NCBI GenBank assembly: GCA_013368325.1
Contig: JAACJK010000231.1
Coordinates: forward strand, 1-64,000
Direction: 5' to 3'
Length of the DNA stretch: 64,000 nucleotides
Origin: Ephemerocybe angulata
Taxonomy: Eukaryota; Basidiomycota; Agaricomycetes; Agaricales; Psathyrellaceae
Shown here: piece by piece, positions 23,169 through 35,013 of the stretch
Layout: each line of letters begins with the position of its first letter
Position numbering within the stretch: position 1 is the stretch's first letter
Translations under genes and position numbers: made by a program
The notes under the pieces: generated by a model
Databases searched by the model: none
What the model saw: the letters and a program-made list of their open reading frames with translations, nothing else
Told to the model about the DNA's origin: nothing

Positions 23169-25209
23169 ATGTTGAGAGGACTGACTGTTGTCGATGTCGC
23201 CCTTTTAAGCGCTGGCGTCTATATTCTCAAGGCGTACTTCGACAAGCGCGCTAAGGCTGGTCAACAGCTGCCTCCTGGCCCCAAGGGCCTTCCAGTTGTT
23301 GGAGTACGTTACCTCTTTATCTCACGAGAGAGTGGCGCTAACATATGGATAACAGAACGTTGCGGACATGCCCAAAGAGAAGGAGTGGCTCACCTTCACG
23401 GAGTGGGGAAGGAAGTTCGGTGAGCACCAAGTCACTCCTCCCCAAAGCAACGGCTTATTTCGACTTTGATCCACTCCGTCAGGTGGCATCTGTGCGGTCA
23501 GCCTGCTTGGACGACCCATGATTATCGTGAACAGCATCGATGCTCTCGAGGAGTTCGACAAGAAGAGTGCCATTTACTCTGAACGCCCCATTCTCGAAAT
23601 GGGTGGAGAGCTCGTCGGGTATAGCGAGACACTGGTCCTCATGCGCTACGGGTCTCGCTTCCGCCACTACAGGAAACAGTTCGCGCGTTATATCGGCAAC
23701 GGCGTCGTGCAAGACCAACACCCGCTCCTCATCGACTTCACCCAGACTTTCCTCAAGCGCGTCTTGAAAGAACCTGATAACTTGATGGCTCATCTCAGGA
23801 AGTGCGTGATCGGCAGTCCAATGATCAACCAGCTGAAATTCTGATTGGTGCTAAACCGCTTTACCCAGATTAACCGGAGGCATTATTCTGAAGATCACTT
23901 ACGGGTATGATGTCCAGGATGGCAACGACCCCTTCGTTGACCTCATCGAAGGCGCGAATGAGAGCTTCAACATCGCCTCCAAGCCCGGAAACTTCATGGT
24001 CGACGTCTTTCCCTCCCTCAAGAACCTGCCCTCCTGGTTCCCCGGCGCTGGCTTCCTCGAGACTGCTGCAAGGTGGAAGAAGAACACCGATGCGATGGTT
24101 GAGGTGCCATACAAGTGGACCAAATCTCAGATGGTGCGTGAAAGATTTCCGTCCTCGCATGGCACCATGGAGTGGGATTGATTTTGCGTCGCAGGCTGCC
24201 GGCACTGCCCCCGAGTCCTTCGTGTCCACCAGCATCGAGGACGGTGACGAGCTGACTGAGTCCGAGCGGAACGACATCAAGTTCGTCGCCGCGTCTCTCT
24301 ACGGAGGTATGAGGTTTCCAACTTGCAATAGAGCGCACTTCTGACTTTTTCTTCCAAGGTGGTGCCGATACGACCGTGTCCGCACAGTATGCCTTTTTCC
24401 TTGCCATGGTTCTTAACCCCGGTTAGTAAAACAATCTCCGGACAAAGAACTGAAATGCCTTGAAATGCTGACGAGGATACTGTGCTCTAGACGTTCAGAA
24501 GAAAGCCCAGGAAGAGATCGACCGCGTCGTCGGAAACGACCGCCTCCCCAACCATGACGATCGACCCAACATGCCTTACCTCAACGCCGTTCTTACTGAG
24601 GTCCTCCGATGGAACTCGGTCGCGCCTAGCGGTACGTTCTGACTATCGATACCGTTACCATTCCAATTCTAACTCTTCCTTCAGGAGTGCCTCATGTGGC
24701 CATCGAGGATGGCTTCGTTGGCGGATACTTCATTCCTAAAGATAGCATGATCTTGGCTAACCTTTGGTAAGCAGTCCCTTTCACGCGAAAGAATCGTCCT
24801 GACCTTCTCCAAGGGGAATTCTCCACGACCCCCAGACTTACCCCAGCCCCTTCCAATTCGACCCTGAGCGATTCATTGCTGGCCCTGGAAAGGAGGTGCA
24901 GCGCGACCCTCGCGGTGCTTGCTTCGGCTTCGGACGTCGTGTCTGCCCGGGTATGTACCTCGCCGAAGCATCCCTCTGGTCCACCATCACCATGTCCCTC
25001 GCTGTGTTCGATATTACCAACACCATCGAGGATGGTGTCGCCGTTGTCCCTGTACATGAGAACACCTCGGGAACCATAAGGTAAGCTTCTGGTTCGTCAG
25101 TGTTCGATATGATTACTCACCCGTATATTGCAGTTACCCCAAGCCTTACAAATGCTCTATTAGGCCTCGGTCACCTAAGGCCCTGGCCTTGATCACTGAA
25201 TCGGCCTAA
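23169..25209 (+). CDS. Cytochrome P450 monooxygenase
   Basis: This is a haem-thiolate monooxygenase of the fungal CYP group often annotated as O-methylsterigmatocystin-oxidoreductase-like; the true substrate is unknown. I chose ATG 23169 (MLRGLTVVDVALLSAGVYIL, a membrane anchor) because the frame upstream has only a GTG. The proline-rich hinge LPPGPKGLPVVG follows. Spliced exons give the I-helix GGGADTT (near 24360), the K-helix ExxR in LTEVLRWNS, the PERF-type DPERFIAGPG, and the haem loop FGFGRRVCPGMYLAEASL with the Cys ligand. About eight short introns; the last, near 25081, splits a Ser codon. It ends ALALITESA at 25209. Length near 510 residues, normal for the family. Confidence 0.93.
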
Positions 25210-25525
25210 TTCCGATCTTGACCCACCCACATTCATTGACCCTGGACTCTTCTGCTCCACTCACACTCGTTTCCATCTCATACCCTTCGGAACATATACA
25301 ATACCATACTCACTGCAACCTGCCTAAACGCAAAGGTTGTAACGTTGGTAAGTTATCAGCAAGCGGATCGATGCGCACTTGCTACACTTACCTGGGCGTC
25401 TCTTGCTCCTCATTATATCCTATGCCGCTTCGTATCTCTTTCGCAGATCTATTAGCCATTTACATCCATTCAATCATACTTATAATAAATACACTGAGAT
25501 TCGATTCCGCGTTCTCTCTGGGCTC
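25210..25525. other. Intergenic between P450 and gene remnant
   Basis: The 3' flanks of the P450 and of the minus-strand MYND/DUF4470 remnant meet here. Nothing else could be supported. Confidence 0.35.
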
Positions 25526-26117
25526 TCACTTGCGCGAGAACTCAACAAACCGCTCGCCCCACGTAGAACCTGTCACACGAAGCTGAAACCAACAGTAAGC
25601 GTCCCATCTATGGAAGATGTTCAGTCACATACGTTTAGATAGCGCGCGCCGTCGTCAGGAATATTAGGCATTCTTCGGTGCATTGATAGCCACACGCAGT
25701 CGCTACCGAATACCATTCAGCAGCTTGTTAACAGGTTCGGAAGCATGCGACTCACAGGAGGCACGATGGTGTTCGTCTCCCTGAGCTTGAGCCGAGCTTC
25801 TCGTAAAACGTTCTCGAGGCCTTGCTTTTTAAGGTATGCAGCAAACGGCTTCGCATTGTCGTAGAGTAAGTGGGCCTCGTCGGACATGGACATCCAATCG
25901 TTTATGCCCCCTACAGTGCCCAATTCAATAGATGCGAGGGAGTAATTGAGAAACCGATTACGCACTGGAATCCTGAGGATTCAAAGACGCCTTAAACAGC
26001 ACTGGTTATTCATGCTCACATGTCAGACTACTGAACCGAACGATCCATACCTTATACTTTGAAGTCAGCTTCGCGAGGATCCGATCCTCCGCTGCTCGTG
26101 ACAAACCGTCGTAGCAT
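25526..26117 (-). pseudogene. C-terminal part of a MYND/DUF4470-family gene, cut off by a transposon
   Basis: Exons on the minus strand match the C-terminal exons of the paralog at 50227-58995. LSRAAEDRILAKLTSKYK ends at a GT donor exactly where the paralog has KALEDRLLRQLSPRHK plus GT. ASLNPQDS and GINDWMSMSDEAHLLYDNAK match its NNWMSMHDEVHTLYKNSE. KKQGLENVLREARLKL and ETNTIVPP match RKQGLESVLRQTRLML and HHTIVPH, and MPNIPDDGARYLN and GSTWGERFVEF follow. The copy stops early at 25526. Intron positions are conserved, so it is not a processed copy. The upstream half lies at 33931-34409; the Plavaka-type element 26118-33930 sits between them. Confidence 0.8.
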
Positions 26118-26139
26118 CAGCAAAAACCCCGCCCCACGG
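26118..26139 (+). repeat. Left terminal inverted repeat of Plavaka-type element
   Basis: The first 22 bases, starting CAGCAAAAACCCCG, pair with the opposite end of the element with one single-base indel on each side of the A-run and a few substitutions. Confidence 0.8.
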
Positions 26140-26505
26140 TAATGCCCACCTCACACGGAATAGAGAGTAATGCCCGTTACCACAATGGAAATCTCAAGTC
26201 ACAGTGGAAATGAGGACGTCTTTCTGTTGACGTAGTGGGATTGGAATGACATTGGCCACCGTGATGGCAACTGAAGTTCACACGGTCGCCATCATGGCAT
26301 CAGCGAGATATTCGTCGTCCCAACGTGGAGTACGACGTTCTTCTCTCCACCACCATGGCCAGACAAGCTATTGTACATACCACCATGGCTATACCACGCC
26401 CTTAGGATTCCAGAATGATAACGCGATTACATTTGTACTGACATTATGGGAGGACAAGACCTTGCTACCTAGGAGCTTACATGCCAGCTGGGTGAGTGCG
26501 TGATC

Positions 26506-29500
26506 TTATTCTCGACCAAATCCAACGATTTCGTACTCGTCTTCCACCGTTTCCCCGTCCTCTGCTCCCAGCAAGTCATCTTCTTCGTAGCCATCCTCCT
26601 CTCCAGCCTCACTGTCCGAGCTCGTGTCCTCCCAGTCATCGTCCTCCTCCACCTCGTCCTCCTCCTCGTCATCGGTGGGCTGGATAAGGGAAGAGCCATC
26701 TGGATTGGACAGATTGACTTTAGGATTATTCTTCTGGAATACTGTGGCGAATTTTGACAGCTCCTTTGCCTCCTCTGGATCCTGGGGTTCGACGTCTGGG
26801 TCCGAACGTCTAGCAAGATCAAGTTTGTCTCGATCATTGAGGAAGAAATCAGTAGCAGCTCTTGTCGACTTGTGGCCAACACCACCACCTCGATACCGCA
26901 TCAACATGTCTCTATCGACGAACCTGTATCAGAACAGAAGGGTAAGCACCTTTCAAGATCCGACTTTCCAGAGTACGCACATGTTGACGTGGAAGTAATT
27001 CCAGTCGGTGTTCATATCCGACGCAGGACGGGCAATGGTGTTCGGAATTCCGTTGTTCGAGCGCACTCGTTTGAAATCGGGGATCAGGTGAAGTCCCCGA
27101 ATGACTAGTTTGGGGTCGAGGAATCCAAAAGCGGGCGAGTTATCCTTTTTCTCGTCAACGAATCCCACACGGTGCATTGACTTACTGGCCCACCCTGCAG
27201 GTAACCGAGATCCAGATGCACGACTCGATGTAGGACCAGAAGTGGTCGGAGTCGTCGCACGGCCATACCAGCGGATGAGGAGGAAGTCTATATCCTCTGG
27301 ATGTGCACCAAAGGTCTCGCCTCCATGGTAGACGACGCGCGCATGAAACACACCAACAATGTGCGCGTACCAGTAAGGGTGGGCATCCCGACTCTGATCA
27401 GGCGCCAAGAGGAGTATGTCAGCGTGGGTGCGGGGGTTGAGTGAGTCCTGTTCACGCCTCTGGTCGTAGGTTGTATAGTTGATGCGTAGAACCTTGTGAC
27501 GGAAAATGACATTATCGATGATGACCACTTTTCGCAGATCCTCGTTCGTAACGCCAGTTTCATCACCATCGTATCGACGTTTCTGAAATCGGAATAGCAT
27601 GTGCGTCTTTAACTTGGTTTGGAAGTCCTGATTGCAGCGAGGTCAGGTATTTATATCGTTGATAAATTACGGGCTTACCTCTGCAATTGGATCACCAGCA
27701 GCGGCGAGGTCTCTCAGCCATGTGTCGAGATGGATTCGACATTCTTTCTTGGTTTCATGTGACATCTGGTATGGGGCATTCGGGGAGCCCTTGGGCAGCT
27801 TCTCGTCAACGTCAAAGGGCATTGACGCGCGCATTGGGGTATTCTTCTGCTTTCCCCTGGAATCGGGAGGCGCAGACTGTCGGATTATGTGAAGAATTCT
27901 CTCGCGCCGCGTCAACTTTGCAATACCGCCCTCGTGGTCCTGCTTTGAGACACTCGGGTAGTGGGTTTTTCCTCGCTTATGCTCTTGCTCGCCCTGCGAC
28001 TGAATATTAGCCAATTGATCTGGACACAACGTCAAATGGGGCTTACAAGTTGGGTTGAGATGTTGTCAGTGGTCCCAAATTTGGGAATTGCTTCTGCGTA
28101 GTGCCCGAGCGCGTGGAGCTTCGAGGTGAGGAGATTAAACTGAGCCTTTTTAGGGCCTTCCGTCGACTTTTCATCACCCTTTGTACTGGGGATTTCTCTC
28201 TCCTTCCCTTTTTTAGACCCCGCTGCGGCCGCCTTGGCTGCTGCTGCTGCTTTGCGGCGACCCGAACGAGCCACTTCCTTCTCCAACTGCCGAGTGTCAA
28301 ACGCCTCGCAAGTGACCGAAACAAATCGTCGCAAGGCTGTGCCGAGACGTTTCGTCGATGTGCCAAGCTCAGCAATGCTCTCGGGCTGATGGCTCCTCAG
28401 CTTGGCGAGCCCATGCCAGGTTGCGAGTTCAAACAGGAGGTCAAGGACTATTTTGTTGTGTGGAGCTGGCAATAGACCATCAAAAGCAGGGAACGCGCAC
28501 TAGATGTGACCCGTTAGAGCGAGTAATTACGCAAGTAAGTAAAAACACAACTAACTTGTAGTAGATCCTCGAAATCCCTCGCAGCAAGTTTCTCCATTGC
28601 AGACGCTTTCTTTGGGAATTTTCGAATGGTATCCCTGCCGAAGGTAGGTGTCATGCGATATCTAGTGGAACTGTTAATTTATACATCCATCAGGTATGCC
28701 GTTTCAACATACCGAAAATTTAATTCAATGATCTTCTCTGAATCATGCGCAAATAGAATTCTAAGCAAGTGGGTAAAGACGGCCTTCCACACTCCTAGCT
28801 CGAACTCGTGCATTTGGTCTGGCACAATAACTGAGTAAAAATCGAATCCATGTTTGTTGAGGCGTTGCGAAAACGCGCTCTTATAGGTAAACACCGTGTC
28901 AGCGCCTCTCACATCCTCATATGAGATTACTCACCCGGATTGGTGTTACTGACTTCGTCCCCAGGACGGTTTGAACAGTCGTGCTTTCAAGGCTCAACCC
29001 CTTCAAGTACAACTGCTCACGGATGCTATTGATATCAAAGCGAAGGGCATGAGTGTCCTCTCGCCGCTGTTCTTGGCGAACTCGATCATCCTGTACTGTC
29101 CCCAAGAGTGGTATATGGGATCTCCGGATGAGACAAACTGGGCACGGGCACCTCCCGAGAAACTTGATGCATGCGAGTAGGATCCTGTTCACATGGTTAG
29201 TCAAATATACATGTCGTATCGGAAATCACTTACTTTTCCGGGTAGTCCATTGAATGAGTGAACACGCGAGGGAAGGACAACCGGGTGACATTGTCCCAGT
29301 ATTTCCATTCGAAGCCATATACGTACGCATGAACAAATTTCTCGTCGAGAAGAATCAACCAGATGGCATGAATAAGCTCTCGCTTTGCTTGAGTGATCGT
29401 CTCTTTAGTTGGCGGCTCATCAAACACGTTCGAGTACATTTCTTCAAACTCTGGGCCAAGCTAAATATTGGGAGTGTGAGTAAGTAAGTAATATGTATTT

Positions 29501-30888
29501 TTGAACTTCGTACCTTGGGAAGATATGCGAGGTGATGTGCAGAGAATGATGACGGTTTCCCCCGAGTATATTTCGACTGATTGGCGAAGAATACGTAGAT
29601 TGGCCAAAGTGAAGCAACGCCAAACTGTGCAAGGTGAGTGGCGTCAGACCACAACATCAGTCCGAGAACAACGGTCTCCATTGTAACACCCATATCCCGA
29701 GCTGCGTTTTTGATCTTCATGTGCTCGTCAATGAAAATCTGGGAGTTATACAGCTCTGAGTAGACTCGCTGTGATGCTTGACCAGGCTTCGGTCGCCAGT
29801 GCTCTTCGAATGGAAAAAGGTGAAACTGGGTCGCAGCTGGTTCAGAAAGTGCTGATTTGATGAGAGAAAGCAAGGAGCGATGGTTCATCCCAGAGGTCGT
29901 GAATTTTGGGACATCACTCCAATTTTCGAATGTGGTGGAGGTCGGTGGACACATGGGAATCTGAACATCAGACTTCCTCCATGCATCTGGGACTGGGAGG
30001 AGAGTCTCGACAGATTTGTGGAAGTTGTCGATCCGATCGGCTTCCTTCGCGGCTCGAAAACCTTGTAGTTCATTGGGGTTGAACTCGGGGTTTCGGATGA
30101 CTTGATGCACGAGCGAGTTGAGTTGCTCATGCGTTCTGCCCTGGGTTGCGCTGCCGCTACGATAGTACCAGTCCATGAGAATATAGACAGACTTGTTGGG
30201 GAATAGCTGCTTGAGCTTCTCGTCGAACGTAGGGGGCCGCTTAGCCGGGTCTCGTGGCTTGTTGATAGTCCAGACTGGCGTCGCCTTCTTCTTGAAAGTG
30301 GGTGCGTCGGCCATGTCGTCGGAAGATGCGGTGTTGTCAGGCACATACGATGGTGTTCCACCTGGGTATACTCGGTAAACGCCATATGAGTTTGGATCCG
30401 TGATGTGGGGATCAAGGGATGTGGGAATCGGAGCAGGATTGATATTGTCGGCAGCCTCATTGATAACGGGTTGTGGCATCGCAGGTGGTTCGTCGACAAC
30501 TGCTATTGGTACAGAGGCCCTCCCAGTAACTTCTGGCCTGGGTGGATCAATGGAACGACCCGAATCTGCTGGGTCCGGGATCGGCTATTGGGTAATCAGA
30601 ACAAATACAAAGTGAGAACTGTGAAATACGGACCTCCGAGTCCGGGATGTCAATATCCATTGTACCTCCACCAATGGAGACATCATGCGGCTCAGGGGAG
30701 GACTCCTCGTCTCTCTCAGGGGAGACAATTCGAACCTTCTTCTTTGCCGGCCCTTTTTGGCGCTTGGCAGCGGCAGTCGAGGAAGTCGCAGGGCACGAGC
30801 TACGATGGGTGTCGAGACCCCGCTCATTCTTGAAACTAAGAGGACAGTTAGGGCAGGAATAGGGTTTTTTTTTGGGTTTGGGGGCCAT
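26506..30888 (-). CDS. Plavaka transposase
   Basis: This is the transposase of an Agaricomycete CMC-type DNA transposon. ATG at 30888 begins MAPKPKKKPYSCPNCPLSFK, a C2H2 zinc finger (C-x2-C...H-x4-C), then an acidic/Ser linker. The core includes LGLMLWSDATHLAQFGVASL, KYTRGKPSSFSAHHLAYLP, RVFTHSMDYPEK, a CPCPVCLIRRSHIP zinc motif, and DFYSVIVPDQMHEFELGVWK, all hallmarks of Plavaka proteins. After a Lys/Ala-rich region the C-terminal part has FRFQKRRYDGDETGVTNEDL, DMLMRYRGGGVGHKSTR and a long acidic tail ending VGFGRE at 26506. At least nine introns, several containing part-hydrophobic read-through. No stop or frameshift was noticed in the exons I could follow, so the gene may be intact. Confidence 0.85.
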
Positions 30889-31071
30889 GGTAATGGGTGA
30901 AGTATTGGCTCTATCGACGATAATTTGGTTCATATATACCCTCGTAGGTCCATATTTGATTGGGATCACAGGCTTACTAATCAGCTGCTTGGACGCGTCG
31001 CGGCGCGGAATCAGCTCGACCCACTCTTGATCTCCAACCACCACCATCCACGCTTCCCCCCATCTTTGTCA
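30889..31071. promoter_or_regulatory. Divergent intergenic region of transposase and DUF6698 gene
   Basis: Only 183 bases separate the start codons of the transposase (30888, minus) and the passenger gene (31072, plus). Any promoters for the two must share this space, so joint expression is plausible. A patatatacc-like A/T stretch lies near 30932-30942. No specific regulator site can be named. Confidence 0.5.
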
Positions 31072-33326
31072 ATGCCGGCCGCTAAGAGCTCGTCGCGGCC
31101 GCCGACGACGAAGAAACGCCAACGCTCGCCGCACGAGATCCACGTCGTGCAGCTCTGCGCTGCCCTCGAGGACACCATCAACAAGTCGCGCAAGATTCGG
31201 AAGTAGGTGGATTCTCTGCGACTATATGCGCCAATAACCTGATCTATACGGTAGTGACGACATCCTGGACAAGTATCGGAAGAAATGGCGCTGGGCGATG
31301 CCCGGAATCGCCTTGTGGATCTCGATCTCAAGTGTGGTCCTGTCGCATTTCAGCATGGGTGCGGAGCTCGATGACGAGGACGCTCAAGAGGCGGAAGGTG
31401 ATTCTGAAGAGGGTCGCAGCTCGAGGTACGCTCTAGTTCTACTCTCATTTGCTCAATCTAACTTTATCTAGCCCAGCGCCCGCCGTCGCGGTTCAGGACG
31501 AAGCACTTTTCGAACAACTCATGACTCTGAACCCCTACCCTGAGTTCCCTCTCGAGAAAACCCTTAGCATGATCCACAAGAAGAGTCCGTTGGCCCTCAA
31601 GACCCTGGTTGATGATATAGTAAGCTATTCTATCCTTAGCGTGCATCTCGGATAATGACGATTCCCCGCCCATCCAGTTCAAAGTCCAGGCTCGCTCAGG
31701 TCGTGGAGACGACATCCGCCGCATTCGCAAAGTTCTACCTGAGATGCTACCTCTGAAGAAGACAGACCACCTCGAGCAGCGCTTTACGGGTGAGGGCGTG
31801 AAAAGCGAACGAGGATGGCACAACCTCGACTGTGCTTCCATGCTCGTGCCGTTGAAGCACCGCGCACTGTTTCTGAAGGATCGCGAGTGAGTAATCATTT
31901 CTTATCGCGACTCTGCTCTCACCACCACCAAAATACCCCAGGGCCTTCATGAAGCGCGTGATAGAAGGAGAAGATGATCAGTACCGCTTCAAGGCGTCGG
32001 ATTACCCGTCGTTTCTCTGGGCCAATAATACGGAGTACAAAGGCCCTCAGAAGATGTTGAAGGGGATGTTCCTGGGTCATGTCGTCATCCGTGTGCGTCC
32101 TTTGTGTCCGAATGTTGTATACCCGCACTCACGTCGCGTGCCATCCACTAGGGGACGCGTGGTCTCTACTTCGGCATTGCATCGATGTATGGTGGGGCCA
32201 ATTCCAAGGCACGTAACCCCATCGCTGGAATCCATGGTCTGACGAGCCTTGGGCCCCACCACATCGGGTACTCCTGCGTCGTGGTGCGTCATCTTCAAGG
32301 ATCTTCAAACCTCTCAACTGATATCCTTAGATCTATAACTCTGCCTCTTCGCTCCTATCGTGGAGCCCTCGCGACAAGACGTTCTCACTCCGGAAGTTCT
32401 ACAAGAACATCGTCGACCTTTTGAGCTCGAACACGCCTTGGGCTAAGAAGACGCTTGCGGACATCAACAAGTACGTACCTTTGTTATGTCCAATTAAGAA
32501 TCGGACGTGATGGTTCTATCAGGCAAATGCCCTGGGACCGAATTCGCAAAGACGAAGAGGACTTCGACTCTTCTGAAGACGACAGTCCCGAGGCGCCCCA
32601 TAACCTGCTCGCCAACTACAACCCCGACGACGACTCGGATGCAGAGGATCCCCCAACATCGCCGAAGCCTGCGTCGGGATCATCCGTCCCCACCTCGTCT
32701 CCCGCCACATCCCCTAAGCGAGATCGCTCCCCTTCTCGTCCAGCCGAAAGCCCCGAGAAGCCCGAAGCCGAACCATTGGAAGACGAAGGCGAAGTGCCGA
32801 TGGAAGAGGTATGTCGTATATCATCACCTGTGTTGTATGCTAACGTGTTACGTCCACAGGAGGATGATTTCGACATTTACGCAGAGCCTGTTGGCCACCC
32901 GAAGGGACGAAAGGATAAGCTCGCTACCCGAATCCTCAGCGATGAGGAGGATCCTGAGGATGAGGAAGACGAGATCAAGCGATTTTTCGAGGGTGATGAG
33001 AAGTCTGGAATGGCCGACGATGACACGTTCAAAACACCGGCATCGAAGGTGGTATGGTTCCTCATATATCTTGATGATGACTTGACTGAGCGTGACGATG
33101 TGCCGATCAGGGAAAGCCAAAGCGTACTCACCGTGATACGCCACATCCAGACGACGACGACGACAACGACGATGACAACGACACCGGCGTTCGGCGTAAG
33201 CGAATACGGCCTGGTGCTCCTTCAACTACTCGAAAAGCACCGCCGAAGACGCCCAAGAACAAAGGTACCCTTCCAGCAGGCACCTCTATCCGGACGACTC
33301 GCTCGACTGCTCGCCGTGGTGGCTGA
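31072..33326 (+). CDS. DUF6698-family protein, transposon passenger
   Basis: ATG at 31072 begins MPAAKSSSRPPTTKKRQRSP, a basic tail. The conserved core follows over several exons: DDILDKYRKKWRWAMP, FEQLMTLNPYPEFPLEK, ARSGRGDDIRRIRKVLPEML, GWHNLDCASMLVPLKHR, DYPSFLWANNTEYKGPQKML, HVVIRGTRGLYFGIASMY and MYGGANSKARNPIAGIHG. FYKNIVDLLSSNTPWAKKTL ends the domain. This matches the Agaricomycete DUF6698 family, of unknown function. A long disordered acidic tail (EEDDFDIYAEPVGHPKGRKD, DEEDPEDEEDEIKRFFEGDE) and a basic end (TRSTARRGG) finish at TGA 33324-33326. About ten exons. The core shows no frame break. It lies inside the Plavaka-type element, so it moves with it. Confidence 0.75.
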
Positions 33327-33908
33327 TTCTCCTCTTGCTCTGCGCGTCTGGTCGCTCGCTCGTGCTCGCTCGTGCTTCGTGCTACTCTGCTCTGTGCTAC
33401 TCTGGTGTGCTTCCTCGGTTCTCGACTCTTGCTGTGCTCCCGTTTGTATCTTCGACTGTCTCTAGACTGCTTTCGGCTCATGGACCTGCTTCTGTGTTCC
33501 CTCGCTGCGTTGCTGTGCGTAACTTGTTCGTTTATCCTTATTTTACATTGTTTCTGTATGTTCGCCTTGTCGTTACCTTTCAATGATACCGGTTCGGATG
33601 CATCCGTGGTGTGACTGTGAGGTGTGATGAATACGATGTCGGATATCATTGGGCTGCCACGATGGTGAGGGTATATCATTCTATTGACGAATACCTTGGG
33701 TTACCACGGCTGACGAGCAATACCTTGTATATCACATCTGAGGAGGAATACCTTCGCTGCCATCATGTCATGAGAAGACCTTGCTTACCACACAATGCCC
33801 CACCCGTCGCCAGGTCGATCCGGTTTTTAAAAAGGTTCTATTTCCGAATCATCCGGGCGGTGTCGATGATCTTCCTAGGTAAGCTATATCATCCGTGGAA
33901 ATGGTAGG

Positions 33909-33930
33909 TCGTGGGGTGGGTTTTTCGCTG
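33909..33930 (-). repeat. Right terminal inverted repeat of Plavaka-type element
   Basis: Read on the minus strand it starts CAGCGAAAAACCCACC and mirrors the left end. On the plus strand the element finishes ...gtttttcgctg, immediately followed by ATGTATCTCC of the interrupted gene. Confidence 0.8.
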
Positions 33931-34409
33931 ATGTATCTCCCATCGGGCTGGATAGCAAACCAGTTCATGAAGTAGCCCACAGTGACAGAAATGGGGCTGT
34001 CAGACAGCAAGGGTGCCCATCGCGTCAAGGTATCCTTCAAGCCAACATAAATGTGATCGAGGATATTCGATACCATGATGCGGTCGAAGCGAGTAGAAGC
34101 TGGAAGGTCGTACTTCGCGAAGACGTTTTGCTGGGTGTTGAGCAGGAGTTGAGACAGGCCAGAAGCGTCCATGCAAGTTATCTTGAAGGCGATGTGGAAT
34201 CGCTGAAGCCGGCGGTGGAACTCACGTAGCTCTTGCGTTAAGAAGAAGTAAAGACACCCGTATAAATCTTCGGGGTTAGCACCCCACGCTTTACCCTTTG
34301 ATACGACTTCGCAAGGGCTGCAGAGATAGATTAGTAAATGCATGAGGGCCGTTAAGATTGGGAGACTCACTCCCACCCATGGAGGGGATCGGCTATGTCA
34401 GTTTGGAAC
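33931..34409 (-). pseudogene. Middle part of a MYND/DUF4470-family gene, truncated on both sides
   Basis: From 34409 the minus strand reads FQTDIADPLHGW, a GT..AG intron, then SPCEVVSKGKAWGANPEDLY, GCLYFFLTQELREFHRRLQR, TRFDRIMVSNILDHIYVGLK and VGYFMNWFAIQPDGRY. This is aligned along its length with the 57760-58250 part of the second paralog. The N-terminal MYND and DUF4470 exons are missing. Homology starts 3 bases after a 517-bp repeat (34413-34929) and ends at the transposon edge 33930. The continuation of this gene is 25526-26117 on the far side of the transposon. Exact removal of the element with one AT leaves the two halves one base out of phase, so a small indel has also occurred or the target duplication is not AT. 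Confidence 0.8.
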
Positions 34410-34412
34410 TTG

Positions 34413-34929
34413 CGGGAGGAGGCGGCAAAATGGAAGGAAATGGCACAAACATACCATTGAATTGAATGCCTTGTAAATGGCAAGACCTTCAGATAGTAGA
34501 TACAAATCGTATCGGTCCCAGACGAGAGTGGAAGCCAGCCGAGTATGATGAACGACTCGGGAAGTGAAGTCCTTCGGCCGCCTGGCATCGAGCCATGGAT
34601 GGCTTGTTTCCGAAGAATCGAGCTCGATGATAGAGATACCTAGTCGCCGACTGTATGGCATGGTACTTTCATTTCCGATGGAGACCATCTGGACCATGTA
34701 ATTGTCCAATAAGCTCAGCAATGGGGGAGGAAGGAGTCGACTTGATAAGCTGAGCGGCCGAACTTTATCATGATGGATGCGGAGGAAACCAGAAGCCTGA
34801 GCCGGTTCGGCGGCCGACCGACGGCGACCCTAAGTATCGCACGGCCGATCATTCAGTGTCATCGGCTTCGGATCCAAATATCGCAAAATGTGCTACTTTA
34901 AGCGCCCGTTCTTAACACGATGGCCTTGG
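34413..34929 (-). repeat. 517-bp duplicated unit, copy A (inverted)
   Basis: The minus strand of this segment is nearly identical to 48903-49419 on the plus strand, with only scattered substitutions and small indels. It carries an open frame with MPYSRRLGISIIELDSSETS, HPWLDARRPKDFTSRVVHHT and WDRYDLYLLSEGLAIYKAFN, which I do not recognise. The frame abuts the truncated MYND/DUF4470 remnant. It could be a fragment of a mobile element or of a recently copied gene. Confidence 0.85.
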
Positions 34930-35013
34930 TTGGGCCTTGGGTAGATGAGTGAAATTTTCCTTTGAAAAGATGAATGCTGTATCGAGTATTCTGCTATAGA
35001 TTCTCCGCTTATC

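Larger units (their letters stand above)
26118..33930. mobile_element. Plavaka-type (CMC superfamily) DNA transposon, 7.8 kb
   Basis: Left end CAGCAAAAACCCCGCCCCAC at 26118; the right end, read on the minus strand from 33930, is CAGCGAAAAACCCACCCCAC. These are imperfect terminal inverted repeats. Both ends are flanked by AT (26116-26117 and 33931-33932), which could be a 2-bp target duplication but is too short to prove it. Inside are a Plavaka transposase (minus strand) and a divergent DUF6698 gene. Diverged taatgccc/taccac/gtattcSt repeats occur on both sides (26120-26400 and 33595-33800), as expected for subterminal repeats. Both outer flanks are parts of one MYND/DUF4470 gene, which independently defines the insertion. 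Confidence 0.8.

Noticed and set aside
32455..33465. Unspliced plus-strand read-through frame past the DUF6698 stop
   Set aside because: It runs through introns; the spliced frame ends in a basic tail at TGA 33324-33326, and the remainder looks like 3' untranslated sequence.
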